NCBI GenBank assembly: GCA_013397115.1
Contig: VWZW01004024.1
Span: 62,504-126,503 of the forward strand
Source of the DNA: Edolisoma coerulescens
Taxonomy: Eukaryota > Chordata > Aves > Passeriformes > Campephagidae
Length of the DNA: 64,000 bases
Direction: 5' to 3'
Shown piece by piece: positions 50,501-61,335 of the stretch (positions are counted from its first letter, which is position 1; every line of letters begins with the position of its first letter). The notes beneath the pieces were generated by a model that saw only the letters and a program-made list of their open reading frames with translations, was not told the DNA's origin and ran no database searches. The translations under genes and the position numbers were made by a program.

Positions 50501-51645
50501 CACTCAACTTACGAAGTCTAGAGCATGGCTGATTTCCAGAAAAAAGGGCAGTTCCATTGTTCCCATGTTTTTTTGGAAAAACTCACCCACAACTAGAGCA
50601 TTACTTAGATCCTGACTCCCCTAAACCCAAAGAATTTAATGAAAAATCTCTTGCCCTCATGCAAAAATTCTGCTCATATTAAATGTACCAGGAAATCCCA
50701 CTGAAATTTCCTGTCCAACCACCTAATTCTTAAGTGCAACACAAATTCCACAGGGCTAATGAAATCCATCAGATGAAGGCTGGAGGTGGCTCTGAGTCAA
50801 AAGTAAATGCTACCTTCTAATCTCATCTGCCTCACAGCATATTGCACTTGTAAAGACTGATCGGTTTGATGACCTCTCAGAAATGGTGCTGTTCAGAACT
50901 AGCAGGATCTGTGCTACCCATTAGTAATTTTTATGGCACCAGTGGCTCTAATATTAAGCTTAGTTTTCAACAAGGTCCATTCAGAACTCTGCCAGGATGT
51001 GAAGGCTGAGATCCCACTGCAGTGGAAAAACAACGGTATCTCAAAGCCATTTTTTTAACCAAATAATCTTCAGATCTAAGAAAGACACACGCAATAAATC
51101 AACCAACCACATCTGCTTATCTAAACAACAGTGTCCAAGGCTTCTAGATTTATTCCTTGAAAATGGTAAGCTGAAAATATAAAGAAACCCAAACAAAAAA
51201 AGAAAGAACTGCTTTATGAATCCATGACAAAGGCCTGCAGATTGAAAATCAAGGAAGCACAACTCTGCTCTGTTGCTCTCACAGGCTGCCCAGATGGAGC
51301 TCCCAATTCCTTTTCCTATTACATCAAAAGCAAGACATCAAATAAAAACCAAAACAAAACCACCCCCACCTTGATTTACCTTTAAATAATAACTTATGTT
51401 CTGATTAAAATGCAAATTAATTCAGTCTTTAGGATTTTGGGGTAAGCCCCCAAGGCAGTGTGCCAGCCTTTCAGAGGGCTGCAGAACTTCCAAGTACTAT
51501 GGAATATTGAAATATTTTGTCTAAGAGTGTGACATTTACTCTTCTCTTTAGTACCTGCTGTTGCTGCTGTATTCAAGAGGTGTGTTTGAGAGTAAGAGAT
51601 TTGACAGACACGTTGAACTAATTTAGAACCCTGGCTGCTACTTAC
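47562..51645 (-). other. DNM3: DNM3 intron within the GED
   Basis: A 4.1 kb intron with GTAAGT donor (51,645) and AG acceptor (47,562). AT-rich, no repeats that I recognise and no additional exon. Open frames are short and on both strands. Confidence 0.85.
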
Positions 51646-51810
51646 GTTATTGATCATAAGGTGCATGATTGTTTTCGGTATCAAATCTCGGATACATTTG
51701 TTAATAATAGACATGTAGGAGTCCACAAGATTTCGAATTGTCTCCACCTGTCTCTCCAGCTGGGGGTCCATTGAAAAATTATCTGCTTGGCCATTCTCTT
51801 CAGTTTCAGT
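51646..51810 (-). CDS. DNM3: DNM3 exon: first part of the GTPase effector domain
   Basis: This exon of 165 bases (55 codons, phase 0 at both ends) lies between TTCTGTGTAG| (51,811) and |GTAAGT (51,645). It encodes TETEENGQADNFSMDPQLER, then QVETIRNLVDSYMSIINKCI and RDLIPKTIMHLMINN. The first 13 residues are the variable acidic linker that follows the PH domain. From DPQLERQVETIRNLVDSYM onward is the invariant N-terminal GED helix of classical dynamins, essentially identical to human DNM3/DNM1/DNM2. The Met in FSMDPQ is internal, not a start. The preceding PH-domain exon must lie beyond the right edge. Confidence 0.97.
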
Positions 51811-52753
51811 CTACACAGAAGGAAAAAAATAAGTTAAGCCTTTCAGATTGCAGTAAACTGGAAATATATTGGGTGAAAAAACCCGGGACTTAAACTGTAG
51901 TAATCCAGCAACGTAATTCATACAAAGGCTATTCACAGGTTAAAATATGAAGTCTTGGCCTGTTTAACATTAGTGTTCGGCATCATGAAATTTGGATCTT
52001 TAAAGTTTAATGCCATTACCTTTTGCACGAAGTACATGATATATTTCCACACAAATTTGTAATTTTATATTAAAGAAAGTTTTCGGACAAAGACCCATGG
52101 TGGTAAATGTCATACCAAGAAATTATCTCAGATCGCTTACTGCAATATTTATTATCAAATCTTTTACCATTCACATTCAGCCATCTTGACCCATGCAAGA
52201 AAGCAGCACCACAAGTCTGGATTTTGAATTTTATCCTTCTGTGGGTAAAACTCACCCTTGTTATTTAAGGCTGACTCATTTGTGACAAATTTTGCAGTTC
52301 AGTCTCAGACTTGTTAGATGTGAATAGCACCTATATAAACAAAGGGTTTATGAAAGATAACAGCAAAAGCATCATTGCTTCCAGTGCTCAAGGCTGGATT
52401 ATATATTAGAGGTCTCTTTTTCATTGGACAGAAGAAAACATCTTTGTATGTAAACAGCTGACCTAATTAAATACCAGGAACTTGAACTGGAAGCTAAAAG
52501 GCCTATACTTTGCTTCAGTCTGGCCTGTATAAATATAAGAAAACCTAAAAAAAAAAAATTAACCTTTTGCTGAAAATCAAACTGCTATCTAAGGCTTGAA
52601 GATGCTAAAAGAATGGAATTTCTACCCAGAAAGCACAAAGAACCACATTCCCCAAACTCTGATATATAATACTTCTCCCTGAAAGCAACTGCCAGAGCAC
52701 TATTAGCATGAACTATAAAATCTAAATCTCTTCTGTGGGTACCTAGAAGCACA

Positions 52754-52887
52754 AAATCATAGAATCACAGAGTGGTTTGGGTTGGAGGGGGCCTTACAGC
52801 TCATCTTGTTCCAACCCCCCTTCCAGGCAGGGACACCTCCCACCAGACCAGGTTGCTCAATGCCCCATCCAACCTGGCCTTGAACAT
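52754..52887 (-). mobile_element. CR1 LINE 3'-end fragment, reverse orientation
   Basis: 'aaatcatagaatcacagagtggtttgggttggag' followed by 'gccttacagctcatcttgttccaac', 'cagggacacctcccaccagaccaggttgctcaatgccccatccaacctggccttgaaca' is a close match to the complement of an avian CR1 3' end. It is among the least diverged repeats in the window. Confidence 0.95.
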
Positions 52888-54150
52888 GAATAACATGAAG
52901 AAACACAAAGCACTTGCAAAACCTGAGTAAGCCAATAAGGAGAACGAGTTATGTATCAGCCAGAGCCCTGCCAGCACAGCTCCATTTACAATAGAGCTTT
53001 TGGCTAAAATTGGCACATCGCTAGTGCTTTCAAGATTTCTGGAGCAGCTGAGATCAGTATCAAACCCACCAGTGAAAGGCCATTAGTGCTAAATATGCAA
53101 ACATGTCACCAAAGAGGCTTCTCCCTGCATGAAACTCCTTACTGGGCCAAAACAGGATTTCTAGTTTCATGTCCTAGTGCAGGGTCTGCTTCTGCTCACT
53201 CAGCACTGGCAGGTAGACCACGTGTAACCTTTTAAACTACAGCTTGGTCAGTCCAGTCTAAATGAAATGGAGTGTTTGTGATGTGTTAAGTTACAGTTTT
53301 GTTAAGAAATGAGACCCAATGTACCATTTAGAAACAAAACTAAGTGTTTGTAAAAGAACTTTTGAAACTACAGGTGAATTACTGGGAAAGCAGCTTATCT
53401 TTAAAAATAATTAGCAGTGCTTCCTAAAAATCTTGTGACTGTGGAGGACGCTGAAAGAGCTCTTGATGAAAACAGAGTTTTCAATGCTGTAACACTGGTA
53501 CACACGACCTTATAAACCTTTATCTTTTTGTTAATAAACTGCATATACCAAAAAGTCACAGGGCGAAGATTAAGTATTTTCCGTAGCCTCCATGTCTAAA
53601 GAAAAACGAATGGTCATTTTCCCTGTGAAATACCAAATAAATAGAAAATCATACATCTATCATATATCCGCAGATTTTAGCCACGTAACCGCAGACCAAA
53701 AATGCCCCCTTCCCAGTTCCCCTGTATTTGACACCTATTCTCTTTCTTTTCTTCTTTGCTGTCTATATAAAGTGCAGTTTGTTCATGTATTTTTTTCCTT
53801 TTATTTTTTTTTTCACTGTTTAAATTACAGATTGCAATGAGATTCGTAACTGGCTAAGCAGCAAAGTGACAGATGTTTATGATTATCCTCATCAAGAGAA
53901 CGTAACGTAAAAATAGTAATTTGTCTCTGATCTTTAAGGCAAAGGGTAAGAGTTTCTTGTTTGAAACTGTAGCAGAGCTGACTTCATACTGTTCATTTAT
54001 TTTCTCTGAAATCAAAAAAGATCAATCTGTCATGACTTTACAGTAATTTATTATGAAAGCTTCTGGCCATAGTATTCCTAATGATTTGATGTCTCAACTG
54101 AAAGCTTTTCATGCCAGAAACCATCTTGTTTGCGTCGCATCATGCAGATG

Positions 54151-54173
54151 GAAATCTGCTTCCAGCAGATTTC
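54151..54173. repeat. Perfect 10-bp inverted repeat with 3-base loop
   Basis: GAAATCTGCT-tcc-AGCAGATTTC forms a perfect palindrome with a three-base spacer. Flanking pairing is weak, so it is too short for a microRNA precursor. Confidence 0.7.
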
Positions 54174-56959
54174 TGTGCCCTACAGGACACCTACAAGCAT
54201 TAGAAAGCTTTCTTTGCTAAGCTGCCTCTGCTCTGTGCCAACAGCAGCAGCCAGAAATGAGGTTGCCTGGTAAAGCTGGGCATCACAAGTGATAGAGGTG
54301 CCCTCTTCCACCTCCAGGCCATTCTTTGACAACAGCTCTTTTCTCTCTGAGCCTCACAGTGACTCCAGCTTCAGTATAAGTCACCCCTCAGCCCAAGCCC
54401 CTGCCACTCTTTCTTACAGAAAGGCTCCTGCAATGAAAGTCTGCTGCAACGAGTAAACCCAAAGCAGAACACGTGAGCAAACCCTCACAGCTCTCTGACC
54501 ACTGTTGAACAGAATGACCAAGCTGAGCAGGAAAGGAGAACGAAGAAGTTGGAAACAGGTTTCCATGCCTCCTTTCCCAACAGCCAAGGCTGCCCCAGTC
54601 CTTTCAGTGCTCCTCATCCCTGAGCCAGAACTCACTAGTTCCAACACCAAGTGTTAAGTGACAGCATATGAATCTGGACTAAGTTTTTAGTCAGTTGACT
54701 CTTGCTTAATACTGCTGTTAATTGTTGACAGCAATGGAATATTACTATTTCAAACGAACACAACTGCAGTTACTTTAGGGAATTCTGTAAACTTCCAGCA
54801 AATAAACTAAGGAAGAAGCTAGACTGCTAAAAAACAGGTAAAGAAAATTAATTCATCTGTGAAAACTCTAAATCAGAGTATGTGATGAAAATACACCAAG
54901 GCTACAAAGAAGCAACAGGTGAAAAAAACAGATGAAGAGAAGGTAACATGGGAGCCGGAATGGTGCTTCCATATACCCTTCCACATACCCACAGAGATCC
55001 TTCCTTTCTGCTCTCTGCACTTTAGAAGACTAAAAATATCGACCCCTTGCACTCTGCTGTGGGTCTCACCTGCCTTTCAGAAGCTGCTCTGTGATTCCTG
55101 CATGGAAAGGTGCTACTGAAACCCAAGGTACATCACTGCTACTCTGCAACTTCCCTGTGCTTAGACGCCTTCTATACTAAGAATGTGTTAAGGATTAATT
55201 AATGTGTCATACAAGAGCAGACTAAAAACTGCATGTGAAATCCAAACCACTTAAGTTTGTGGGAATTTTACCGCTGGCTGCAGTGGGAATAGGATTTCAT
55301 CTGACACATGCATTTCTACCAGGAAAGTTATCGATCTTCTGAAGATTGTAAACTCTCTGCTGCAAGAGGAATGATTCAGTGTGGTACAGGGTATGTAGGC
55401 ATGAGGAGCTGTGTGCAATCCAAAACAAAGGAGTAATACCTTAGAATATCAGGGTAATTTTCCTGATTATAGAAATTATAAGCAAGTTCAAGAGTGTCCC
55501 AAGGAAACTTAATGAAAAGTGATTCCTTTTGAAAGGAGAACTGGGTAACACACTGAAAACAGTCCTGAGCTGGCCACACAGAGAGAGCAATACTTCTAAT
55601 TTCCATGATTTCATTACATTCAGGGCAGCTGCCAGCATATTTAAGAATGTCTTGTATAACATTCCTGATGTCAGTTCCAAGAAGGAGCATTTGTCTAGCA
55701 TTTTCATTTGAGAAGTGTATCAACCAATTTTCTGTAATCAAAAAGGCATTCTATTAAGAATGACCAAGAGGAAGCAGACTGGAAGGTGACTGACTCGGGG
55801 GTAAAAATCAGGGCAGCAGCAAAGCAATGCTCTGTACAGTAAGAAATATGTCCATGGCTGCACTAAGAAATTACTGCTTTAAAAGCTGCTTCCGGCTCTT
55901 TCATTTACATTTCCAAGTTCATAACAACAACAACCACCTGAGAATTAATTATTCCATCCAGACTGTATTTATGTTTTAATTCACAGCTGCTGAAAATACA
56001 TATAAAATCTATTTTATGTATCCCTGTCCAAGTATGTTTTTTCTTTAATGCAGCAACACTCAGCACACTGCAGTTGTCCTAACCCCTCCTGTTTTTTCCT
56101 AAATCTTTACAATTGATTCTCTCTTCATTGCAGTTTGGTGCTGGATATATAACTTAGCTAAGATCCTCTCAGCTGTACATAGCGTGCCTTTTGCCAGGGG
56201 ACTGCTGAAACAACATGATGGCTTCACACAGTGAGGTTTTCTTACTGGAAGGAACCACAAGTAAATGACAATACATTACTTTTGTGTATTTACAACAAAG
56301 CAAGCAGCAGAAAAAGAACACTTCCCGGGTAGCTTGGAAGCTGTCCTTTTCCCTCACAGAGTGGTGACTTTGCCACTCTCTTCCATGCTTTCAGCATGTC
56401 CTGACTTTCAACTGCTTTTCCCTTTACTGAGCCACCCACAGGCTGCCCTTTTCAGCTACTATGCCTTCATTAGCAGCCTTGAACTGCTCTAAGCAGAGGT
56501 TATGATCTGGCTTTCCCTCACACACACCATCTCTCTCACTTCATAACCCCTTGAAGAATGATACACCCTAGTGCAATTTGATTCACAAGTATTTAACTCT
56601 CTGGATTAGCTTAAACAATCATCTACTCAGATTCTTCTCTGTGGTTACAGACATTGCACACTACAGACCACTAGCTAAATCCTCCTACTGAATCCACATA
56701 CTACTCCCCAGGTCCCTGCATGGCTTTCACCATCCCATACATTCAGAATCTTTGTCAGGCTCTCTCCCTGCCTTATTCCATAAAGAAGCTGATTTGGAAC
56801 TATGAGACTGAGAGGAACCATGTATTACCAGAACTCCAAGAAATCTGGAGTTACTTTCGTCTCACAGTTCTTAACAGGTTGATAACTAATCATGGCAAAT
56901 CAATCCAATCTCCTTTTGGAGCAGGGATTCAGATCTTATGGGTAAGGTATTAACACAGA

Positions 56960-57325
56960 TACCACATATTTCAGACTTCAGTAAAGCTTTCTGACACAAC
57001 CTCAAGTGACGCTTTCATTAACGGAAGTGTGCTCTCCCTGCAGGTACTGGTTGGATGCTCATTTCCATAGAAAAGCTGTCAGTGGCTCACTGTCAAACTG
57101 GGAAACTGTATCAAGGGGACCTTCATATGGGCTGTGTTTTATAATGTGCTTATTAAAGTCTTAATGCTCAGGTTGGTGGGTTGTAGCCTGGCTTTATTAC
57201 ACTTACAGATGAGAAGAAACTGGAAGGGAATATGAACAAGTTAGATGACAGGACCAGAGTTCACAATGACTAGAGAAACCGTTTCAAAATCTAGATAAAT
57301 TCATTGTGGATACAAAATTTTTGAC
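56960..57325 (+). mobile_element. Old CR1/L3-like LINE, ORF2 (reverse transcriptase end) segment
   Basis: Read on the plus strand, 'gacttcagtaaagctttctgacac' corresponds to the conserved 'DFSKAFDT' coding motif of CR1-clade reverse transcriptases. It is followed by diverged sequence in consensus order ('caggtactggttggatgctcatttcc', 'agatgagaagaaactgg', 'agttagatgacaggaccagag'). The frame is destroyed by stops and indels. It is a relic. Confidence 0.6.
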
Positions 57326-57430
57326 TTCACAGATTCTCCTGAGTTGGAAGGGACCCACAAGGATCATCAAGTCCAACTCCTGGCCTCGCACAGGACACTC
57401 CAATAATCCCACCATGGGGTTCATGAGGTA
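57326..57430 (-). mobile_element. CR1 LINE 3'-end fragment, reverse orientation, nested
   Basis: 'cacagattctcctgagttggaagggacccacaaggatcatcaagtccaactcctggc' is the complement of a CR1 3' terminus. It is much less diverged than the plus-strand CR1 sequence on either side, indicating a later insertion into it. Confidence 0.85.
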
Positions 57431-57459
57431 GGAATAAATCATTTATAAACATATAGTGT

Positions 57460-57880
57460 GAGAATGGCCACTTAAAGAGCAGTTCAGCAGAAAAGGAACT
57501 GTGTCCACAATGCAATATAAACAGAATATTAGTCAACAATGTCTTGCTGTTATGAAATCAGTACAAGAATTCTGCATCCAGTGCTGGTTATCACACCAGC
57601 AGAAATTTAAGGCATATTTTGAGAGTGTTCAGAAGAAGCCATTGAAGATGGTTCAGGGCTCTGTAAAATAGTACCTGAAGGGAAAAGGTAAGATGAATGG
57701 GGACTGATGAGTTCAAAAGAAATCCCTTGTGGAAGGGTAGAGATGAGTGTCTTTGCAGATAGCAAAAGATGTCAAATAAATATTTGGAAAGTGTTACATG
57801 GTAAGAATGGTGAAGCACAGAAATAGATGGACTAGGAGAGCTGCAAATCTCTTCCAAAGATCAGAGCAGCATCCCTCAGA
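57460..57880 (+). mobile_element. Old CR1-like LINE, 3' segment
   Basis: Plus-strand sequence such as 'gagcagttcagcagaaaaggaactg', 'ttctgcatccagtgctggttatcacaccagcagaa', 'gagagtgttcagaagaagccattgaagatggttcagggctc' follows the CR1 consensus order ('...cagttctggtc...', 'gagagggtccagaggagg...gaagatg'). It continues the element at 56,960-57,325 after the nested insertion. Confidence 0.65.
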
Positions 57881-59339
57881 AATAACCTAGGTACAGAGAC
57901 CTTTCCTTGAGGGAAAGAAATAGGCAACCTCTCACAGCCCTTCCAACCAGCGGGTGATACTGGGTGCAAAGTAGTGGGAAATTACCCACAACACTGCAAC
58001 AAGAAGAGGGATTTCTGAAAACACACAAAAATATAAAAACTACAGTACCTTCTACTTTTTGTTCTATGCAAAAATCAAGTAAAAAATAAAACCTTGCTGT
58101 GAATAGCTGTCTCCCCTCAAAGAATCTGCACTCCAATTTCACCATTTGCTGCCATGTACATCTCTCACACAAAGGACTTTTACATAACCCTCCCTGCACT
58201 GCAAGTTTTGACTCAGGGCCAACAGCTGCTTCATGCCTTTCAGAACAGACTGCTGGACAGGCAAAAGCAAAAAGAGGCTGGCATAAGGAAAACAGCACCT
58301 TTGTTTATAAAACAGATACTACTTTGGAATTTGCAAACTTTTCAGTCAAAGAATTTCCTTGTCATAACAACATATGAAGTGCCCCTTATTTATAAGAGCA
58401 CATTAGAAAAAAAATCCAGGATATGAGAGACTGTTGGCATGATATTTGCTATTATTTCAGTGCCGAAGGATGTCAGTGGATATTGGGAAGTCACAAGAGT
58501 GGTGAGTTACCCTGGAATTCGAGTCACGATGATGATGATGACTTGAAAGTGTAACGATCAGCCCAGATGATGTTCAGGCTGAAATTTATTGTGGATTTGT
58601 TACCAAGTGCATGAAACACATTCCCAGAGACAGCAGCCTGATCCAGCAGTGGACATTAACTGTGAGGGGAATAGGATTATTTGCTGTGAAAGGAGGTAAT
58701 CAATGGGTGGAGGCATCAGCCGGACATGTGAGGATTAAAGGATTAAAGCTACTGGCTGTGGTATGCAGTCCCCTGAGAACAAAAACAAATACAAGTCCCA
58801 GAGATTCTACCAAAGATGATGAAAACAGAAAGCAAGAAAATTAGTCATCCATGAAGCTGATCAGGGAAGTATTAACAGCCATCACGAAGACTGAAATCAT
58901 ACCTTGCCTCTCATCTCAGTTATTTACCTCCCTTACTTAGCAGTAACCATGCAAGAGAGGGTCTCTAACAAAATTTTCCTTATTCCAGCAGAAGTGCACA
59001 AGACTCAGCTGAGGGATTCCTTTAGGAACAAGGAATTTTCTTATTTTTAAGATTAAAATGGGGCAAGTAAGTGCTCAGTGCATGGACAGGGACTGAGTGA
59101 AATACTTTGTCTGAGATTACATGTTTAAAGTATAGCTTATGACTTAATGGGTCTGTGTGTTTAAGAGTTGCACTTTTTTCACCAAATGTGATCATTTCAG
59201 AGGTAAGCACCCAGAGTTCAGTTGAACTGAATCCTGTACTGAACTCCTATTCCATAGTCCCCCCTCATTTCTTCCAGGTGAGTTGGTAACTTCTCAGTAC
59301 CCACCAGCCTGGCTGAAATAAGTGTGACTAGCGGAGGGC

Positions 59340-59358
59340 GAGGAGGAGGAGGAGGAGG
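59340..59358 (+). repeat. (GAG)n triplet tract
   Basis: A short 'gaggaggaggaggaggag' run in a locally GC-rich patch. On the minus strand it reads as a proline run in an open frame (59,218-59,571) with no other support. Confidence 0.8.
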
Positions 59359-60180
59359 GCAGTGCAGATCCGTGCGCATGCCGGGAGGGATGGGCTCGGA
59401 GGGGCCTTGCAGTAGGGGAGCTCTGTACAGCATCCAGTGCCAGGCTCTATAAATTGCAACCTTGTCTTTTACTTTTACTTGATCTAATGCAATGTGTCCC
59501 CTATAACTCCACTCTTTTCCATAATTAATGGCTTCTAGGAAAATATTCTGAAACTCTCCCCTGATAAGCACCTAGACAAACTTGATGTTTCCTCTCTGAG
59601 ACACAAAAGAGGACATTAAACTGTTTTCACCCCCACATCCCTCGAGCCATGAGAAGTACCAGATCTGTCTCTGCTGGGCCAGACTAAGCCCTGGTTCACC
59701 ACAAACTCAGTGCAGGACCGACAAATGATCTCCATAGTAAATGATGCAAATAAGAAATGTCAGCATGTTCCAAAATTCCTCACTTAATCTTACTGCCAGT
59801 TGTATAGTCTGGATAATCAGTAAATAAATCCCTCCAACTTTGCTCAAATCCTTAGGGGCTGAATACACAGAGAGCACTTTCTAATTCATTCTGATTAACC
59901 TTCCCAGCTCTAAACAAAGTAATTTCCTACTTTTCTTAGTGTCTGAATTTTCCACTGGCCTCTGCAACACCTGATTTAGCAGCAATGATTTCTCACTTGT
60001 GATTTCTCTCTCGAACTGGCATTGTTCTTTTTCTTCACACATATGCTTGCTGGAATAGCACGAATCAGCAAGATTTAAAACCTCCCATTCTCAAGTTTGA
60101 AGCCCCTAAAGGGAAATTGCAGTTGTGATGCCAAGGAACACAGTCATACGTTATTTGACTTTTCCTCGGCCAGGCTGACA

Positions 60181-60225
60181 GCAGAGGGGGAGGAAGGGAG
60201 GAAGGAAAGGGGAAGGGAGAGGAAG
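60181..60225 (+). repeat. GGAA/GGGA-rich polypurine tract
   Basis: 'gcagagggggaggaagggaggaaggaaaggggaagggagaggaag' is nearly pure purine for 45 bases; repeated GGAA cores could bind ETS factors. Confidence 0.75.
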
Positions 60226-60349
60226 ATGGCATTTTAATAGCACCCACACTGATTTCACACAGTTGGATCACTGTGCTCCGGAGCGGCACCATTTCCGTTC
60301 CCCTTTGCCTCACATTCAGTCAGGACTGCTCAGCCAGGCTCTATGGGAA

Positions 60350-60500
60350 GGTTTCTCAGTCTTTTTTTCCCAGCATGGACCACATCCTAGTACAGAAATC
60401 TGTCTTGTGGACAACCCCCTAGCCCACCTTTTACCCTAAATTTTGACAGCCCATTACCAACTCAAGCCTTGCAGGGACCACCCCACCCGCATCCCAGATG
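60350..60500 (+). mobile_element. Possible ancient hAT-like DNA transposon fragment
   Basis: 'ggtttctcagtctttttttcccagcatggaccacatcctagtacagaaatctgtcttgtgga' resembles the ends of Charlie-type hAT elements (…GGTTCTCAACCTTTTT…GGACC…). The match is loose and no opposite terminal repeat is evident. Confidence 0.25.
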
Positions 60501-61265
60501 TGACTAAATGAACCAACATTCCTGCCAGGACAAGATGGATCATCGCTCCACCTCTTGGCCCAATTCTCATAGTCTCTGTAGTACCCACAGTAATTGCCTA
60601 TCTGAAAAAAAATGAGTAAGAAAGAGGAATGTATTTAATGTAATTGAGCAAATGGACACACAAGAACCATCAGCATCTTACGTTAATAAACCTGCCTTTC
60701 CCAGATGTTAGTCATATCCCAAACATAGCTTGGCCGGAGTTTTCATCAAAACATTTAATCTGAAAATTTGGGTCCTAAGATTCAAAGTTCTCATACACAT
60801 TAATGGATTTTCCATAAGCCCTCTGTCAGGCGGAGTGACAGGGGGCTACAAATTCTGGCAGGAAGTCTTACCCCAGCAGAGCATCAATGATCACCATACC
60901 CATATTCTCCATTTAAGATCCCCTTTAAAGATGCAAGCAAAAATGCCACCTGCAACATTCCTGTAGCAAAAAAAAGGCCCCAAAACAGATCAGAGGAGGA
61001 ATTTGAAAACACTGAGCACTTTACTGAAATGTAAAAAACATTTCTAAACAAAAGAAAATCATCCATCAAGGAGCATTTTGGATTCATGCCACAAGAACAG
61101 AAACTGAAAATTATTGGGTAAAATTATTTTCAGGGTAAGAAATGAATTCTGAGCAACTATACTGTCTCACAGTGGAGCTACAGACACAGAAGTTTCCCTC
61201 TTCTTCCCCTATGGTTCTAAATGTTTTCTGCACTGAAATTACTGGGAGACAGCTAAATCCAAGGG

Positions 61266-61335
61266 CGGGCATGGAATTTGAACCCATGGCCTTCTGGCTT
61301 GGAGGTGAGACTATTCCTAACTGAGCCAAAGTGAC
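61266..61335 (-). pseudogene. Degenerate tRNA-like sequence or tRNA-derived SINE relic
   Basis: On the minus strand an A-box-like TGGCTCAGTTAGG (61,328-61,316) and a B-box-like GGGTTCAAATTCC (61,285-61,273) are spaced as in a tRNA. The T arm folds perfectly (ATGGG-TTCAAAT-TCCAT). The D arm is weak, the anticodon arm is mismatched and the two acceptor halves do not pair, so it is not a functional tRNA. An old tRNA-derived SINE head is the likeliest origin; I cannot name the family. Confidence 0.45.

Noticed and set aside
58516..58560. 'gatgatgatgatgactt' as a possible C/D snoRNA box
   Set aside because: It is a short GAT repeat; no matching D box or terminal stem at a suitable distance.
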